Below are positions 1 to 10,816 of a stretch of 64,000 nt of DNA, piece by piece. Under the pieces are notes generated by a model. That model was not told the origin of the DNA and made no database searches. It saw only the letters and a program-made list of their open reading frames with translations. The position numbers were made by a program, and so were the translations under genes. Origin of the DNA: Candidatus Nitrosopumilus sp. (GTDB lineage Archaea; Thermoproteota; Nitrososphaeria; Nitrososphaerales; Nitrosopumilaceae); NCBI GenBank assembly GCA_029863275.1, contig JAOTVS010000004.1:1-64000 (forward strand), read 5' to 3'. How positions within the stretch are numbered: position 1 is the first letter of the stretch; each line of letters opens with the position of its first letter.

Positions 1-55
1 TACTATTTCAAAATGGGCAAAGCAACTCGTTAATCAATATGATGATTCTCCTTAA
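1..55 (+). CDS. C-terminal end of an upstream gene (partial), ...TISKWAKQLVNQYDDSP*
   Basis: Open frame from the window edge to TAA at 53-55, just before the PolB start. Confidence 0.35.
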   Translation, partial: TISKWAKQLVNQYDDSP

Positions 56-63
56 GTGATATT

Positions 64-2622
64 ATGCAAGTCGAAGTGAGTAAGCAAGAAAGGATTTCTT
101 CAATGCCTCCTTCTATGCTTGTATCTGCAACATACGATAATATCTCAAGGTCTGCCGTCCTCAAATTTTATGAACCAAAGTCACAAAAATTAATTTTGTG
201 GATTGATGAAACTAATCACAAACCATATTGTTATTCAAAATTGAATCCTGATGAGCTAGACTTTCTTGAAGAAAGAGAAGATGTTTTGAAAATTGAAAAA
301 ATAAAACGTCAAGATTTAATCAAAGATGAACAAATTGAAGTCTCTAAAATCTCTGTTTCTGATCCACTTGCTATAGGAGGTACAACTGGTGAAAAAAGTA
401 TCCGTAATGTTATTGAGACTTGGGAATCTGACATTAAATATTATGAAACATATTTGTATGATAGGTCGCTAATTGTAGGAAAATATTATGAAATTATAGA
501 TGGAAAAATAACACCTCATGATTTAGAAATTTCTGATGAGGTCAAGATTGCTCTGAAAAGTCTTCTTTGGGATAAAGTCGACAGCAAAAGTATGGTTGAT
601 TCTAAGGAGTTCAAAGAGTGTATTACTGATTGGGCAGAATTACTAAATCAACCTATTCCTAAAATAAAACGATTAAGTGTAGATATTGAAGTTGAGGCTG
701 AAATTGGCCGAATTCCTGACCCAAAAATTGCTGAAAAAAAGGTCACAGCGATAGGATTTAAAGGAACGGATGGATTTGACAAAATTTTTGTTTTGAGAAC
801 TGAAGACACTGAAGAAGGAAAAAATGAACTTGATGACAACATCGAAGTTGTATTTTATGAAAAACATCAAGAAAAAGAGATGATACTTGATGGGTTTAAG
901 GTTATGATGGAGTTTCCTTTTATTTTGACATACAATGGGGATGATTTTGATCTACCATATCTTTACAACCGAGCAGAAAGACTCGGAATAAAAAAAATAG
1001 ACAATCCTCTCTATATGATGAGAGACTCTGCGACATTAAAGCAAGGAGTACACTTGGATTTGTATCGGACTCTTTCAAACCGATCATTTCAAATTTATGC
1101 TTTCAGCCAGTCTTATACGGATTTTAAATTAAACAGTGTTTCTAAAGCTCTTTTAGGAAAAGAAAAAATAGATTACGGGATTGAATTAGGTGATCTTAAT
1201 CTTTACCAAACAGCAAATTATTGCTATAATGATGCACTGATAACCTACGAACTTACCAGCTTTAATCATGACCTTTTGATGAATCTACTTGTAATTATTG
1301 CAAGAATTGGCAGAATGCCTATTGATGATATTGCAAGACTTGGAGTATCTCAATGGATTAGAAGTCTACTCTATTATGAACACCGACAAAGAAATGCTCT
1401 GATTCCCAAAAGAGAAGACTTGCAAAAAAGATCAGAGGGTGTTTTATCTGAAGCAGTAATCAAGGATAAAAAATACCGAGGAGGTCTAGTTGTTGATCCA
1501 AAAGAGGGAATTCATTTTGATGTTGTTGTCATGGATTTTGCCAGCCTGTATCCAAGTATCATTAAAGTAAAAAATCTATCCTACGAAACAGTACGCTGTT
1601 CACATGAGCAATGCAAAAAAAACACCATTCCTCAGACAAATCATTGGGCATGCACAAAACGAAATGGAATAACTTCCATAATAATCGGTTCTTTGAGGGA
1701 CTTGAGGGTAAATTATTACAAAAGTTTATCTAAAAAAGAAACTCTATCAGAAGAACAAAGACAGCAGTACACTGTTGTTAGCCAAGCACTCAAGGTAATT
1801 CTTAATGCTAGTTATGGTGTTATGGGTGCTGAGATATTTCCTTTATACTTTCTACCTGCAGCAGAAGCTACTACAGCTATTGGTAGATACACCATTCTTG
1901 AGACTATTAAAAAATGTGAATCTATTGGAGTTGAGGTACTTTACGGTGATACTGATTCTATTTTTATTAAAAAACCATCTGACCAACAAATCAAAACAGT
2001 AATAGAACAAGCAAAACTTGACCACGGTGTAGATTTAGAAATTGACAAGATATATCGCTATTGTGTTTTAAGTAACAGAAAGAAAAATTATCTCGGAGTT
2101 ACCAAAGATGGGAAAGTAGATGTAAAAGGATTAACCGGAAAAAAATCACACACCCCAGCTTTTATCAAAAATCTATTCTACGAATTACTTGATATTTTAT
2201 CCAATGTTCAAACCATGGAAGATTTTGTGAGAGCAAAAAAAGAAATTACCGAAACGATAGCAGACTGTGCAAAAAAAGTCCAAGACAAAGAAATTCCTTT
2301 GAAGGATTTGACTTTTAATGTAATGATAAGCAAATCTCCGTCAGAATATGTAAAAACCATTCCGCAACATATACGAGCTGCTAAGCAGTTAGAATCAATA
2401 AAAGAAATAAAAAAAGGTGACATTATTTCTTTTGTAAAAATTTTGAATAAACCAGGAGTTCGTCCAATAGAGCTTGCAAAGAAAGAGGAGATTGACTCTA
2501 AAAAATACATGGAGTTTATGGAATCAACTTTAGATCAAATTACTTCCTCTATGGATATGGATTTTGATACAATTCTTGGGAAACCAAAACAAACAGGGCT
2601 GGATGAATTTTTTTGGAGTTAG
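64..2622 (+). CDS. polB: Family B DNA polymerase
   Basis: DFASLYPSI and YGDTDSIF polymerase motifs plus an exonuclease domain (DIEVEAE, YNGDDFDLPYL). Confidence 0.95.
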   Translation: MQVEVSKQERISSMPPSMLVSATYDNISRSAVLKFYEPKSQKLILWIDETNHKPYCYSKLNPDELDFLEEREDVLKIEKIKRQDLIKDEQIEVSKISVSDPLAIGGTTGEKSIRNVIETWESDIKYYETYLYDRSLIVGKYYEIIDGKITPHDLEISDEVKIALKSLLWDKVDSKSMVDSKEFKECITDWAELLNQPIPKIKRLSVDIEVEAEIGRIPDPKIAEKKVTAIGFKGTDGFDKIFVLRTEDTEEGKNELDDNIEVVFYEKHQEKEMILDGFKVMMEFPFILTYNGDDFDLPYLYNRAERLGIKKIDNPLYMMRDSATLKQGVHLDLYRTLSNRSFQIYAFSQSYTDFKLNSVSKALLGKEKIDYGIELGDLNLYQTANYCYNDALITYELTSFNHDLLMNLLVIIARIGRMPIDDIARLGVSQWIRSLLYYEHRQRNALIPKREDLQKRSEGVLSEAVIKDKKYRGGLVVDPKEGIHFDVVVMDFASLYPSIIKVKNLSYETVRCSHEQCKKNTIPQTNHWACTKRNGITSIIIGSLRDLRVNYYKSLSKKETLSEEQRQQYTVVSQALKVILNASYGVMGAEIFPLYFLPAAEATTAIGRYTILETIKKCESIGVEVLYGDTDSIFIKKPSDQQIKTVIEQAKLDHGVDLEIDKIYRYCVLSNRKKNYLGVTKDGKVDVKGLTGKKSHTPAFIKNLFYELLDILSNVQTMEDFVRAKKEITETIADCAKKVQDKEIPLKDLTFNVMISKSPSEYVKTIPQHIRAAKQLESIKEIKKGDIISFVKILNKPGVRPIELAKKEEIDSKKYMEFMESTLDQITSSMDMDFDTILGKPKQTGLDEFFWS

Positions 2623-2633
2623 TTTAACAAATC

Positions 2634-2915
2634 ATGGAGGTTGATAACACTTTTCTTACTATTTTGGGAACTCTGGCCGGCATTTTGATTCTTTCTGGTT
2701 GGGTTGAGCAGATTATCAAAGGCTATAAAACAAAAAGCCTCAAAGACATATCGAAATATTTGATGATTCTAATATCCGCGGGGGCTGCATTGTGGTTGCT
2801 CTATGGATTTATTGTCGATGATGTATTTATCATAGGCACAAATCTTGCGGCAATTATTCTGATGGTTACTGTATTGATTATGAAAAAACAATACGAGAAA
2901 GCTGCAAATAACTGA
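2634..2915 (+). CDS. SemiSWEET/PQ-loop sugar transporter family protein
   Basis: 93 aa, three TM helices, GWVEQIIKGYKTKSLKDIS PQ-loop-like pattern. Confidence 0.75.
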   Translation: MEVDNTFLTILGTLAGILILSGWVEQIIKGYKTKSLKDISKYLMILISAGAALWLLYGFIVDDVFIIGTNLAAIILMVTVLIMKKQYEKAANN

Positions 2916-2961
2916 TTTTATAATCAAGGGTTAAATAGAATCTTGGAATTTTCTAAGAAAG

Positions 2962-3618
2962 ATGTTTGTTATTAATTGTAAAAATTATGAGGAAATTGCA
3001 GGAGATAAAATAATTAAATTTGTAAAAATTTCAGAAAAAATTTCTAAAAAATACAAGATTAAAATTGCAATTTCTCCACCCCAACACCTTATGGGATTAG
3101 TTTCCAAGAGCTCCGTCCCTATATTGGCACAACATGTAGATGTATCCAAGGTTGGCAGTACTACGGGATTTATAGTTCCAGAACTTTTAAAAAAATCAGG
3201 AGTTAAAGGTTCTTTGATTAATCATAGCGAACATAGAATTTCTGGCAAAGATATTGTTTTTCTCATTTCAAAATTACGTGATCTCAAAATGATCTCGATT
3301 TTATGTGTAAAAGATGTAGCTGAGGTAAAAAAATACGTGAAGTTAAATCCTGATTATATTGCAATTGAACCTCCAGAATTAATTGGTTCAGGCAAAGCAG
3401 TGTCCAAAGAAAAACCAGACTTGATTATCAAGGCAGTTAATGCAGTAAAAAGTGCCAAAAATAACACCAAATTACTTTGCGGCGCTGGAATTGTCTCTGG
3501 TGAGGATGTATCAAAAGCAGCTGAACTTGGCTCTCATGGAATTTTAGTTGCCAGTGGAATAATAAAAGCAAAAAATTGGGAAAAAATGATTATTGAATTT
3601 GCAAAATCGCTATCATAA
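2962..3618 (+). CDS. tpiA: Triosephosphate isomerase (archaeal type)
   Basis: 218 aa; FVINCKNYEE, NHSEHR, IAIEPPELIGSG, LCGAGI motifs. Confidence 0.92.
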   Translation: MFVINCKNYEEIAGDKIIKFVKISEKISKKYKIKIAISPPQHLMGLVSKSSVPILAQHVDVSKVGSTTGFIVPELLKKSGVKGSLINHSEHRISGKDIVFLISKLRDLKMISILCVKDVAEVKKYVKLNPDYIAIEPPELIGSGKAVSKEKPDLIIKAVNAVKSAKNNTKLLCGAGIVSGEDVSKAAELGSHGILVASGIIKAKNWEKMIIEFAKSLS

Positions 3619-3716
3619 AATCTTTATTTTATTTTATCATGTTGAAATTGTGTAAACCATTACTTTGCTATTTTCTAATAAAATAATTAAAATGATTTTA
3701 CTCTATATAGTATACT

Positions 3717-3812
3717 ATGAGAAATAGAATAATCTGTAGAGAATGCAGAGTGGAACTTGAAACTAGATCTGAGCGAAGCATTCAGAAATGTGATGACTGT
3801 CAATTAGCATGA
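3717..3812 (+). CDS. 31-aa CxxC..CxxC zinc-knuckle microprotein
   Basis: Manual translation MRNRIICRECRVELETRSERSIQKCDDCQLA*; not in ORF track. Confidence 0.5.
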   Translation: MRNRIICRECRVELETRSERSIQKCDDCQLA

Positions 3813-4022
3813 GGAATATATCAAAACCCATATTTGATGTCCACATTTAAAAAAGGATTTTACGTTAACCGTTGGATTTTTTTTGCTTATAAATCAAATT
3901 ATTGCTAGGTAAAATAACAATAAATTATTTTAAAATTAATTAAAAACACGGGATTACAAAAATAATTATCTGTCAAATTAGTTTAAATTCCTCTAATTTT
4001 GATTGGTTTACCTAGATAAAAA

Positions 4023-6677
4023 ATGAAGCAAATTTATTTTTATGATGAAGGTGACGGGAAAAACAAAAAACTCCTAGGCGGAAAAGGAGCTGGTCTATGT
4101 GAAATGACCAGATTAAAGTTACCAGTCCCTCCAGGATTTGTGATTACAACTGATGTGTGTAAAAAATACTATGAAAATGACCAAAAATTACCAAAATCAT
4201 TGATTCCAGAATTAAAAAAAAATATTGCAAAAATTGAAAAAAAGACGGGCAAAAAATGGAATTCAAAGTCAAACCCCCTTTTAGTTTCAGTCAGATCTGG
4301 TGCTGCAATATCTATGCCTGGAATGATGGACACTATTTTGAATTTGGGACTAAACGATCTTACCGTTGAAGGTTTGGCAGAAAAAAGCAAGAATCCACGA
4401 TTTGCATGGGATTCGTATAGGCGATTTGTTCAGTTATTTGGCAAAGTGGTATTTGGAGTTGATGATAAAAAATTTGATAATGTTTTAGATAATGCAAAAA
4501 AAAATCAAGGTGTAAGTGAGGATAGTGCTTTAAATGAAAAATCATTAAAACAAATTGTTTCAGAATACAAGAAAATATGTGAGAAATCTACCGGGAAAAA
4601 ATTTCCTTCCGATCCATATGATCAGGTTGAACTTGCTATCAAAGCAGTATTTGGAAGTTGGATGGGTGAGAGAGCAATTGTTTACAGGGAAAAAAATAAC
4701 ATTACACGAAATATTGCAGATGGTACTGCGGTAAACATTGTAACTATGGCATTTGGAAATATGGGAAATGACAGTGCTACTGGAGTAGTGTTTACCAGAA
4801 ACCCTGGTGATGGAGAAAGAAAAATCTATGGAGAATATTTGATAAATGCTCAAGGTGAGGATGTAGTAGCTGGTGTCAGGACTGGGAAACAAGTTGATGA
4901 ACTAAAAAAAGAAATGCCTGCATCTTATGTTCAGCTAAAAAAAACATGTGACAAGTTAGAAAAACACTACAAAGAGCCACAGGACATTGAATTTACAATC
5001 GAGCAAGGAAAATTCTATCTTTTGCAAACAAGGAATGCAAAAATGAATGCAGTCGGAATGATAAAGACTTCTGTTGATATGGTAAAAGAAAAATTGATTA
5101 CCAAAAATCAAGCTTTGCTCCGTTTACATGCAGATCAATTAGAACAACTCCTTCATAAAACTCTAGATCAAAAGACTGTGAAAAATTACACTCAGATAGT
5201 TAAAGGAATTGCGGCATCCCCTGGAGCTGCAAGTGGAATTGCAGTATTTGATGTAAAAAGAGCCACAGCTCTAGGTGAAAATGGCACTAAAGTTATTTTA
5301 ATTCGTGAGGAAACAAAACCTGAGGATGTCCCTGCATTTTTTGAATCCGTAGGAATTCTAACTAGTAGAGGTGGGAAAACCTCTCATGCAGCAGTTGTCG
5401 CAAGAGGAATGGGTAAACCCTGCATTGTGGGATGTTCTGATATGAAAATTAACAATGATAAAAAAATGGCAGTAATTGGCGATAAAATATTCAATGAAGG
5501 TGATACTATTACTATTGATGGAAGTAGTGGTAAAGTATACCTAGGTGAAATTCCAGTAATTGAGCCAAAAATGACTCAAGACTTTAAAACTATTTTAGAC
5601 TGGGCACAAAAAGCAAAAAGAATTGGAATTCGTGGTAATGCCGATACTCCTGAAGGTGCAAAACTTGCAAGACAATATGGAGGACAAGGAATAGGACTTT
5701 GTAGAACCGAACGAATGTTCAATGGACGTGATAGAATAGGATTGTTTGTAGATATGATAATGGCACAAACAATTGCAGATAGAAAAAAAGTTTTAAAAAA
5801 ATTAGGAGAGCTACAAAAAAGTGATTTTATTGAAATTTTAAAGGCTATGGAAGGTTATGAGGTCACAATAAGACTATTAGATCCACCATTGCATGAATTT
5901 TTGCCAAACCCTGAAGAACTATCTGAAAAAATTCACAAACTAGAAGGGACAAATAATACTAGCGAACTAGATGATCTAAAAATTATATTTAATAGAGCCC
6001 GTGAACTAGCCGAGATTAACCCTATGATGGGACATCGAGGGGTGCGAGTTGGCGTAACATATCCTGAAATTTATGAAATGCAAATACGCGCAGTATTTGA
6101 GGCCGCAGCATTTTTAGCAAAAAAGAAAGTAAATGCCCATCCTCAAATTATGATACCTCAGGTTAGCAGCATTGAAGAGCTTAACCATATTAAGAAAATC
6201 TATGATAGTATTAAAAAGGAAATTGAAACAAAATACAAAATGAAACTAAAAATTAATTTTGGGACCATGATTGAGGTAGTTAGAGCAGCCCTTACGGCAA
6301 ATGAACTTGCAAGCACTGCGGAATTCTTTAGTTTTGGAACAAACGATTTAACTCAAGCGACCTTTAGTTTTAGCCGAGAAGATGCTGAGGGTAAATTCCT
6401 TCCAGAATATATTGAAAAAGAATTACTAGAGCGCAATCCATTTCAATCAATTGATGTTAATGGGGTTGGAAGCTTGATGGAAATTGGAATTGCCAAAGGA
6501 CGAAAACTTAAACCAAAAATGGAAATTGGAATATGCGGTGAACATGGAGGAGATCCCAGTTCCATTAAATTCTGCCATGGGGCAAATCTGAGTTATGTTA
6601 GTGCATCCCCACATCGAATTCCAATTGCAATAGTAGCTGCCGCTCAAGCAGCACTTGAACAACCTAAAATCAAATAG
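4023..6677 (+). CDS. ppdK: Pyruvate, phosphate dikinase
   Basis: 884 aa; GGKGAGL N-term, GGKTSHAAVVARGMGKPCIVG swivel His motif, PEP-utilising C-terminal domain. Confidence 0.95.
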   Translation: MKQIYFYDEGDGKNKKLLGGKGAGLCEMTRLKLPVPPGFVITTDVCKKYYENDQKLPKSLIPELKKNIAKIEKKTGKKWNSKSNPLLVSVRSGAAISMPGMMDTILNLGLNDLTVEGLAEKSKNPRFAWDSYRRFVQLFGKVVFGVDDKKFDNVLDNAKKNQGVSEDSALNEKSLKQIVSEYKKICEKSTGKKFPSDPYDQVELAIKAVFGSWMGERAIVYREKNNITRNIADGTAVNIVTMAFGNMGNDSATGVVFTRNPGDGERKIYGEYLINAQGEDVVAGVRTGKQVDELKKEMPASYVQLKKTCDKLEKHYKEPQDIEFTIEQGKFYLLQTRNAKMNAVGMIKTSVDMVKEKLITKNQALLRLHADQLEQLLHKTLDQKTVKNYTQIVKGIAASPGAASGIAVFDVKRATALGENGTKVILIREETKPEDVPAFFESVGILTSRGGKTSHAAVVARGMGKPCIVGCSDMKINNDKKMAVIGDKIFNEGDTITIDGSSGKVYLGEIPVIEPKMTQDFKTILDWAQKAKRIGIRGNADTPEGAKLARQYGGQGIGLCRTERMFNGRDRIGLFVDMIMAQTIADRKKVLKKLGELQKSDFIEILKAMEGYEVTIRLLDPPLHEFLPNPEELSEKIHKLEGTNNTSELDDLKIIFNRARELAEINPMMGHRGVRVGVTYPEIYEMQIRAVFEAAAFLAKKKVNAHPQIMIPQVSSIEELNHIKKIYDSIKKEIETKYKMKLKINFGTMIEVVRAALTANELASTAEFFSFGTNDLTQATFSFSREDAEGKFLPEYIEKELLERNPFQSIDVNGVGSLMEIGIAKGRKLKPKMEIGICGEHGGDPSSIKFCHGANLSYVSASPHRIPIAIVAAAQAALEQPKIK

Positions 6678-6721
6678 TGAATACCTATATTTTAAAACCA
6701 TTTAGATAAATTGAAAGTAAT

Positions 6722-7279
6722 ATGTTACCTCGGGTAGAATCCATAAAACAAATGAGACTCAAATTTGGAATCACTCAAAAAAAACTTGCTGCATTAACTG
6801 GAGTTAGCACATCGATGATTAATCAAATTGAATCTGGGAGAAGCCAACCAAGTTACAGTACTGCAAAAAAAATTTTTGAAATTTTAGGAGATATGGAAGG
6901 AAAGTCTTCCTCTCACAAGGCAGGAGATTTTTGCAGTAAAGATATTGTAAAATTAAAACCAACAAACACTCTTCATGATGCCATCAAAAAAATGCATGAA
7001 CTATCAATTAGTCAGATTCCTGTTTTTGAAAAAGATGAACTAGTTGGAATTGTATCTGAAGATGGAATTGTAAAACATTTGGCAGATGTTGGAGAAACTG
7101 AACTAAAAAATGCAAAACTCTCAGACACAATGGATGCCGTTCCACCAATCGTAGATTTTGATACTCCTGCAAATGTTTTGGTTCCACTAATTAGATATTC
7201 AAAATGTATTCTTGTATCAAAAAAATCAAAAATTATTGGAATTATCACTGCATCTGATACTTTGAAAATGATGGAATAG
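6722..7279 (+). CDS. XRE-type HTH plus CBS-domain transcriptional regulator
   Basis: MRLKFGITQKKLAALTGVSTSMINQIESGRSQPS HTH followed by a CBS pair. Confidence 0.85.
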   Translation: MLPRVESIKQMRLKFGITQKKLAALTGVSTSMINQIESGRSQPSYSTAKKIFEILGDMEGKSSSHKAGDFCSKDIVKLKPTNTLHDAIKKMHELSISQIPVFEKDELVGIVSEDGIVKHLADVGETELKNAKLSDTMDAVPPIVDFDTPANVLVPLIRYSKCILVSKKSKIIGIITASDTLKMME

Positions 7280-7284
7280 AATAA

Positions 7285-7680
7285 TTATTTTGGATGAGAG
7301 CATAGCTCAGCCAGAACCCCATCTAATGATTTTGGGTGGATAAAAGTAACTTTGGTCCCAGCTGATCCTGGTCTTACTTTACCTAAGAATTGAACCCCAC
7401 AACTTTCCATTCTTGTTACCTCACCGTTGATATCATTAGTTTCTAAAGCTATGTGATGAAGTCCCTGTCCTTTTTTATCCAAAAACTTTTTGATTGGGCT
7501 TGTGTCATTTGTAGGCTGCATTAATTCAATTTTTCCATTTTCTAAGTGAATAATTGCAACTTTGACTCCTTCTGATTCCACTGTTTCAAATTCAATATTT
7601 TTAACCCCGAGGGCTTTTTGGTATATTTTGGCAGATTCTTCTACATCGTTAACTGCAATTGCTATGTGATCGATTTTCAT
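7285..7680 (-). CDS. mce: Methylmalonyl-CoA epimerase (glyoxalase fold)
   Basis: 131 aa; KIDHIAIAVNDVEES, GLHHIALETNDI, IHPKSLDGVLAEL. Confidence 0.88.
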   Translation of the reverse strand: MKIDHIAIAVNDVEESAKIYQKALGVKNIEFETVESEGVKVAIIHLENGKIELMQPTNDTSPIKKFLDKKGQGLHHIALETNDINGEVTRMESCGVQFLGKVRPGSAGTKVTFIHPKSLDGVLAELCSHPK

Positions 7681-7804
7681 TGCTTATGACAGTTTATTAT
7701 AAAACCCGTTTTTATTAATTTTTTATATTTGAGGCAATTTTGTTTAAGATCCATCAAAATTATTGTCAAGACAATTAAGACGTTTAATTAATATACGATT
7801 ATAA

Positions 7805-9937
7805 TTGAGGGTGGTGGTGCAAGCGACTATTTTTCTAGTGGTGGCCCTAGGTCTTGCAGGTCTATTTGTAAGTGGATCCTCTGAGATCAGTTTTGCACAA
7901 ACCATTAGCACAGTAGATGTAGTTGAAAATAAGATTGTCACTTTAATTGGTGAGGGATTCGATGCTGATGATGATACTTTAACTTATTTCTGGGAGCAAC
8001 TTGATGGCGAGAAGGTTCAGTTATCATCATATGTAGCAAAAACACCACAATTTATGGCACCAGAAGTTGAAAATGGTGCAATCAAAGTATTGACTTTTCA
8101 ATTAACAGTAACTGATCCCTTTAATGCAAAAAGTTCAGATATTGTCGAAATTGTTGTAAATCCTGTTAATCATATTCCAATAGTGAGTGCTGGTCGTGAC
8201 CAAATAATTTTCCCATCTATTAGTGTCACAACCTTGGTAGGTAGTGCAGTAGATGCTGATGATGATACTTTAACTTATTCTTGGGAACAAACAAGCGGTC
8301 CTAAACTCCAACTTGCCAATACTAACTTAAGATACCTTACAATTTTGTCACCTTCAATTGATTTTTCAAACTTTACACCAATGACCTTTAAACTCACAGT
8401 AGATGATGGGTTTGGAGGTATAGGTAGCGATTCTGCAAGTGTTTATCCTTATAATGCACAATTAAAAAACCGATTAATTTCAATTGATGCAGGTCCAATT
8501 CAAACCGTACGAGAGGGTGAATCAGTCACGATGGATGTTACTGGGCAAACTTCAAACGGTGCACCCATTAGATATTCTTGGGCTCAATTAATTGGAACTT
8601 CTGTTTCACTAGATAAATACGTCGGTGACAAAGTACAATTCATCGCCCCTGAGATTGGTGATGTTAGTTCCGAATTATTATCATTCCAAGTAACAGGATA
8701 TTCGGAAGGTAATGGTTGGGCATCTGATATTGCAATGGTCAAAGTGCTCCCATTTAATGGCCCGCCAATTGCCGATGCAGGACCTGATCAAACTGTAAGT
8801 CAAAATGTATTTGTAAATCTGATTGGTAGTGGAACTGACCCAGAAGATAATAAATTAAGATTCCAATGGTCACAGCTATCAGGCGATAAAGTAACATTAT
8901 ACCAAAGAACTTTGCAGGAAGTCTATTTCGTTTCTCCATTTATCGAGAGCAATTCTGAGGATTTAGTGTTCCAACTAAAGGTCACTGATTCTGATGGTAA
9001 TTTTGATACAGATACTGCCACAGTTACAGTTTCCAAACAAAATCATCCTCCAAATGCAAATGCAGGACCTGATAGAAGAGTTATCAGTGAGTCATCAGTA
9101 ACTGTCACTGGGGTAGGGGTAGATCCTGATGGTGATCCAATCACATATTCTTGGAAACAACTATCAGGCGATAAATTAGCATTTGACGGCTCAAAGTCAG
9201 TCATTTCATTTACCGCACCAAAAGTCTCATCTGGTGAGACAAAACGATTGATATTACAATTAACAGTAACTGACAGTCTTGGGCAAAGCGATACTGACAG
9301 ATTAACCCTATTGGTTGTACCAGAAAATAATAAACCACGAGTAGATGCAGGACCTGATCAAGTAATAAATGAAAATACAGTCGGAAGTGTATTTTGTACT
9401 GCATTTGATATTGAAAATAGTGTATTAACCTATACTTGGACATCTGCCTCTAGTGATTTGAAATTTGACACACCATCAAATCCAGGAAGCACCTTTATGG
9501 CACCAAGTGTAGTTGACTCTAAAAATATAGAATTAACTTGTAGTGTGTCTGACGGAGTATTCACAGTATCTGATAGTTTGACACTTACAGTCCAAAATAC
9601 CCTGTCAATGCCAATTGCTGCAAATGCAGGTCCAGATCAAATTGTAAATGAAAAGGTCAAAGTTTCCTTAGATGGTAGTGAAAGCTTTGATCCTGAAAAC
9701 CAAATAATGTATTACTCGTGGACTCAAACCTCAGGTGAGAGTGTAATAATTGACTCTGCAACTAGTGTGACGCCATCATTTAAGAGTCCAACTGTTGCAA
9801 ATAATGAAATCAAGGTGTTAGTCTTTGAACTCAAAGTCTATGATGATTATGGCAGAGAATCTTTTGACACCGTCGTAATTACAGTTGATCCGGTAAACGC
9901 ACCACCAACTGCAGATGCTACTGCAATACAAGAATAA
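7805..9937 (+). CDS. Secreted PKD/cadherin-like repeat protein
   Basis: TTG start, signal peptide-like N-term, repeated xxAGPDQxV...DPDGDxxxYxWxQxSG modules. Confidence 0.8.
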   Translation: MRVVVQATIFLVVALGLAGLFVSGSSEISFAQTISTVDVVENKIVTLIGEGFDADDDTLTYFWEQLDGEKVQLSSYVAKTPQFMAPEVENGAIKVLTFQLTVTDPFNAKSSDIVEIVVNPVNHIPIVSAGRDQIIFPSISVTTLVGSAVDADDDTLTYSWEQTSGPKLQLANTNLRYLTILSPSIDFSNFTPMTFKLTVDDGFGGIGSDSASVYPYNAQLKNRLISIDAGPIQTVREGESVTMDVTGQTSNGAPIRYSWAQLIGTSVSLDKYVGDKVQFIAPEIGDVSSELLSFQVTGYSEGNGWASDIAMVKVLPFNGPPIADAGPDQTVSQNVFVNLIGSGTDPEDNKLRFQWSQLSGDKVTLYQRTLQEVYFVSPFIESNSEDLVFQLKVTDSDGNFDTDTATVTVSKQNHPPNANAGPDRRVISESSVTVTGVGVDPDGDPITYSWKQLSGDKLAFDGSKSVISFTAPKVSSGETKRLILQLTVTDSLGQSDTDRLTLLVVPENNKPRVDAGPDQVINENTVGSVFCTAFDIENSVLTYTWTSASSDLKFDTPSNPGSTFMAPSVVDSKNIELTCSVSDGVFTVSDSLTLTVQNTLSMPIAANAGPDQIVNEKVKVSLDGSESFDPENQIMYYSWTQTSGESVIIDSATSVTPSFKSPTVANNEIKVLVFELKVYDDYGRESFDTVVITVDPVNAPPTADATAIQE

Positions 9938-9976
9938 TTTTTTACAATTTTTAATAAATTAGTTTTTTAGACGAGG

Positions 9977-10381
9977 TTATTTACCGTCTAATCCCCAACT
10001 GGTTTTATTTGCAGCAATAATTTTAAGAAATGGTGCTTCATTTTCTCTCCATGGATCGTCTCTAACCCATTTAAATTTTTTAAAAAACTTTTGATAAATT
10101 GCCTCAAACTCTTCTCCATTCTCAATGACTTTAACTTTGCCTTGAATGCAAACTGCCTTGTGCTTGTCAGGTTTATAGCAGTCAATCACTATTGCTACAT
10201 TTTGATTTTTCTTAATATTTTGAAAAGATCTAGTTTCATAATCTGTTGCAACCAAAATTAGATCTTTATGAAAAATGTATGATACTGGTTTAACATGTGG
10301 GATATCTTTATTGCAGGTTGCAAGTCTGGCCTCTTCTAGGGATTCAAGAAACTTGATTTCGTCTTGAGAGTATTTTAGCAA
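9977..10381 (-). CDS. Pyridoxamine 5'-phosphate oxidase-like FMN-binding protein
   Basis: LATCNKDIPHVKPVSYIFHKDLILVATDYETRSFQNIKKNQNVAIVID pattern. Confidence 0.75.
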   Translation of the reverse strand: MLKYSQDEIKFLESLEEARLATCNKDIPHVKPVSYIFHKDLILVATDYETRSFQNIKKNQNVAIVIDCYKPDKHKAVCIQGKVKVIENGEEFEAIYQKFFKKFKWVRDDPWRENEAPFLKIIAANKTSWGLDGK

Positions 10382-10656
10382 TTAAAGATCCTTTCTCGAA
10401 TTTGCGGAATGTTTTTGTATACTAAATCCCTTACTTTTATCTGCTCTTCAGGAGTAGGTGTAGTTTCTTGAGCACTTAAAATTGCCCCACTCAAACCTAG
10501 GGCCATTCCCATAACTAGACCATATACAAATTCCTTTGGATCCTCTACTTTGAAGGTTTCTTTATTTTCTTTAATTTCATCCATATAGGCAGGTATTGTT
10601 AAAACAGCTCCGCTGATGGTCTGTTCAATTATTGTCTCTAATTCTTGCTCGTTCAT
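10375..10656 (-). CDS. Hypothetical protein, 93 aa
   Basis: ATG start, stop overlaps the start of the next ORF by 7 nt. Confidence 0.65.
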   Translation of the reverse strand: MNEQELETIIEQTISGAVLTIPAYMDEIKENKETFKVEDPKEFVYGLVMGMALGLSGAILSAQETTPTPEEQIKVRDLVYKNIPQIRERIFNC

Positions 10657-10816
10657 ATGATTGAATTAAAATAATTGTTAATAAATCTGCACTATTCAAA
10701 AAAATAATTTAATTGATAATGACTGACAAAGTAGCAAGTCTGGTTAGAAACATATTTTATTAATTTAGACATTGCATTAAATTTGTATTTAATTTTTGGA
10801 ATATAATGTGGAAATG

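Noticed and set aside
4360-4892. Minus-strand ORFs inside ppdK and other long genes (e.g. 648..870, 2208..2510, 47119..47607)
   Set aside because: Antisense shadows of well-supported CDSs with no domain-like sequence
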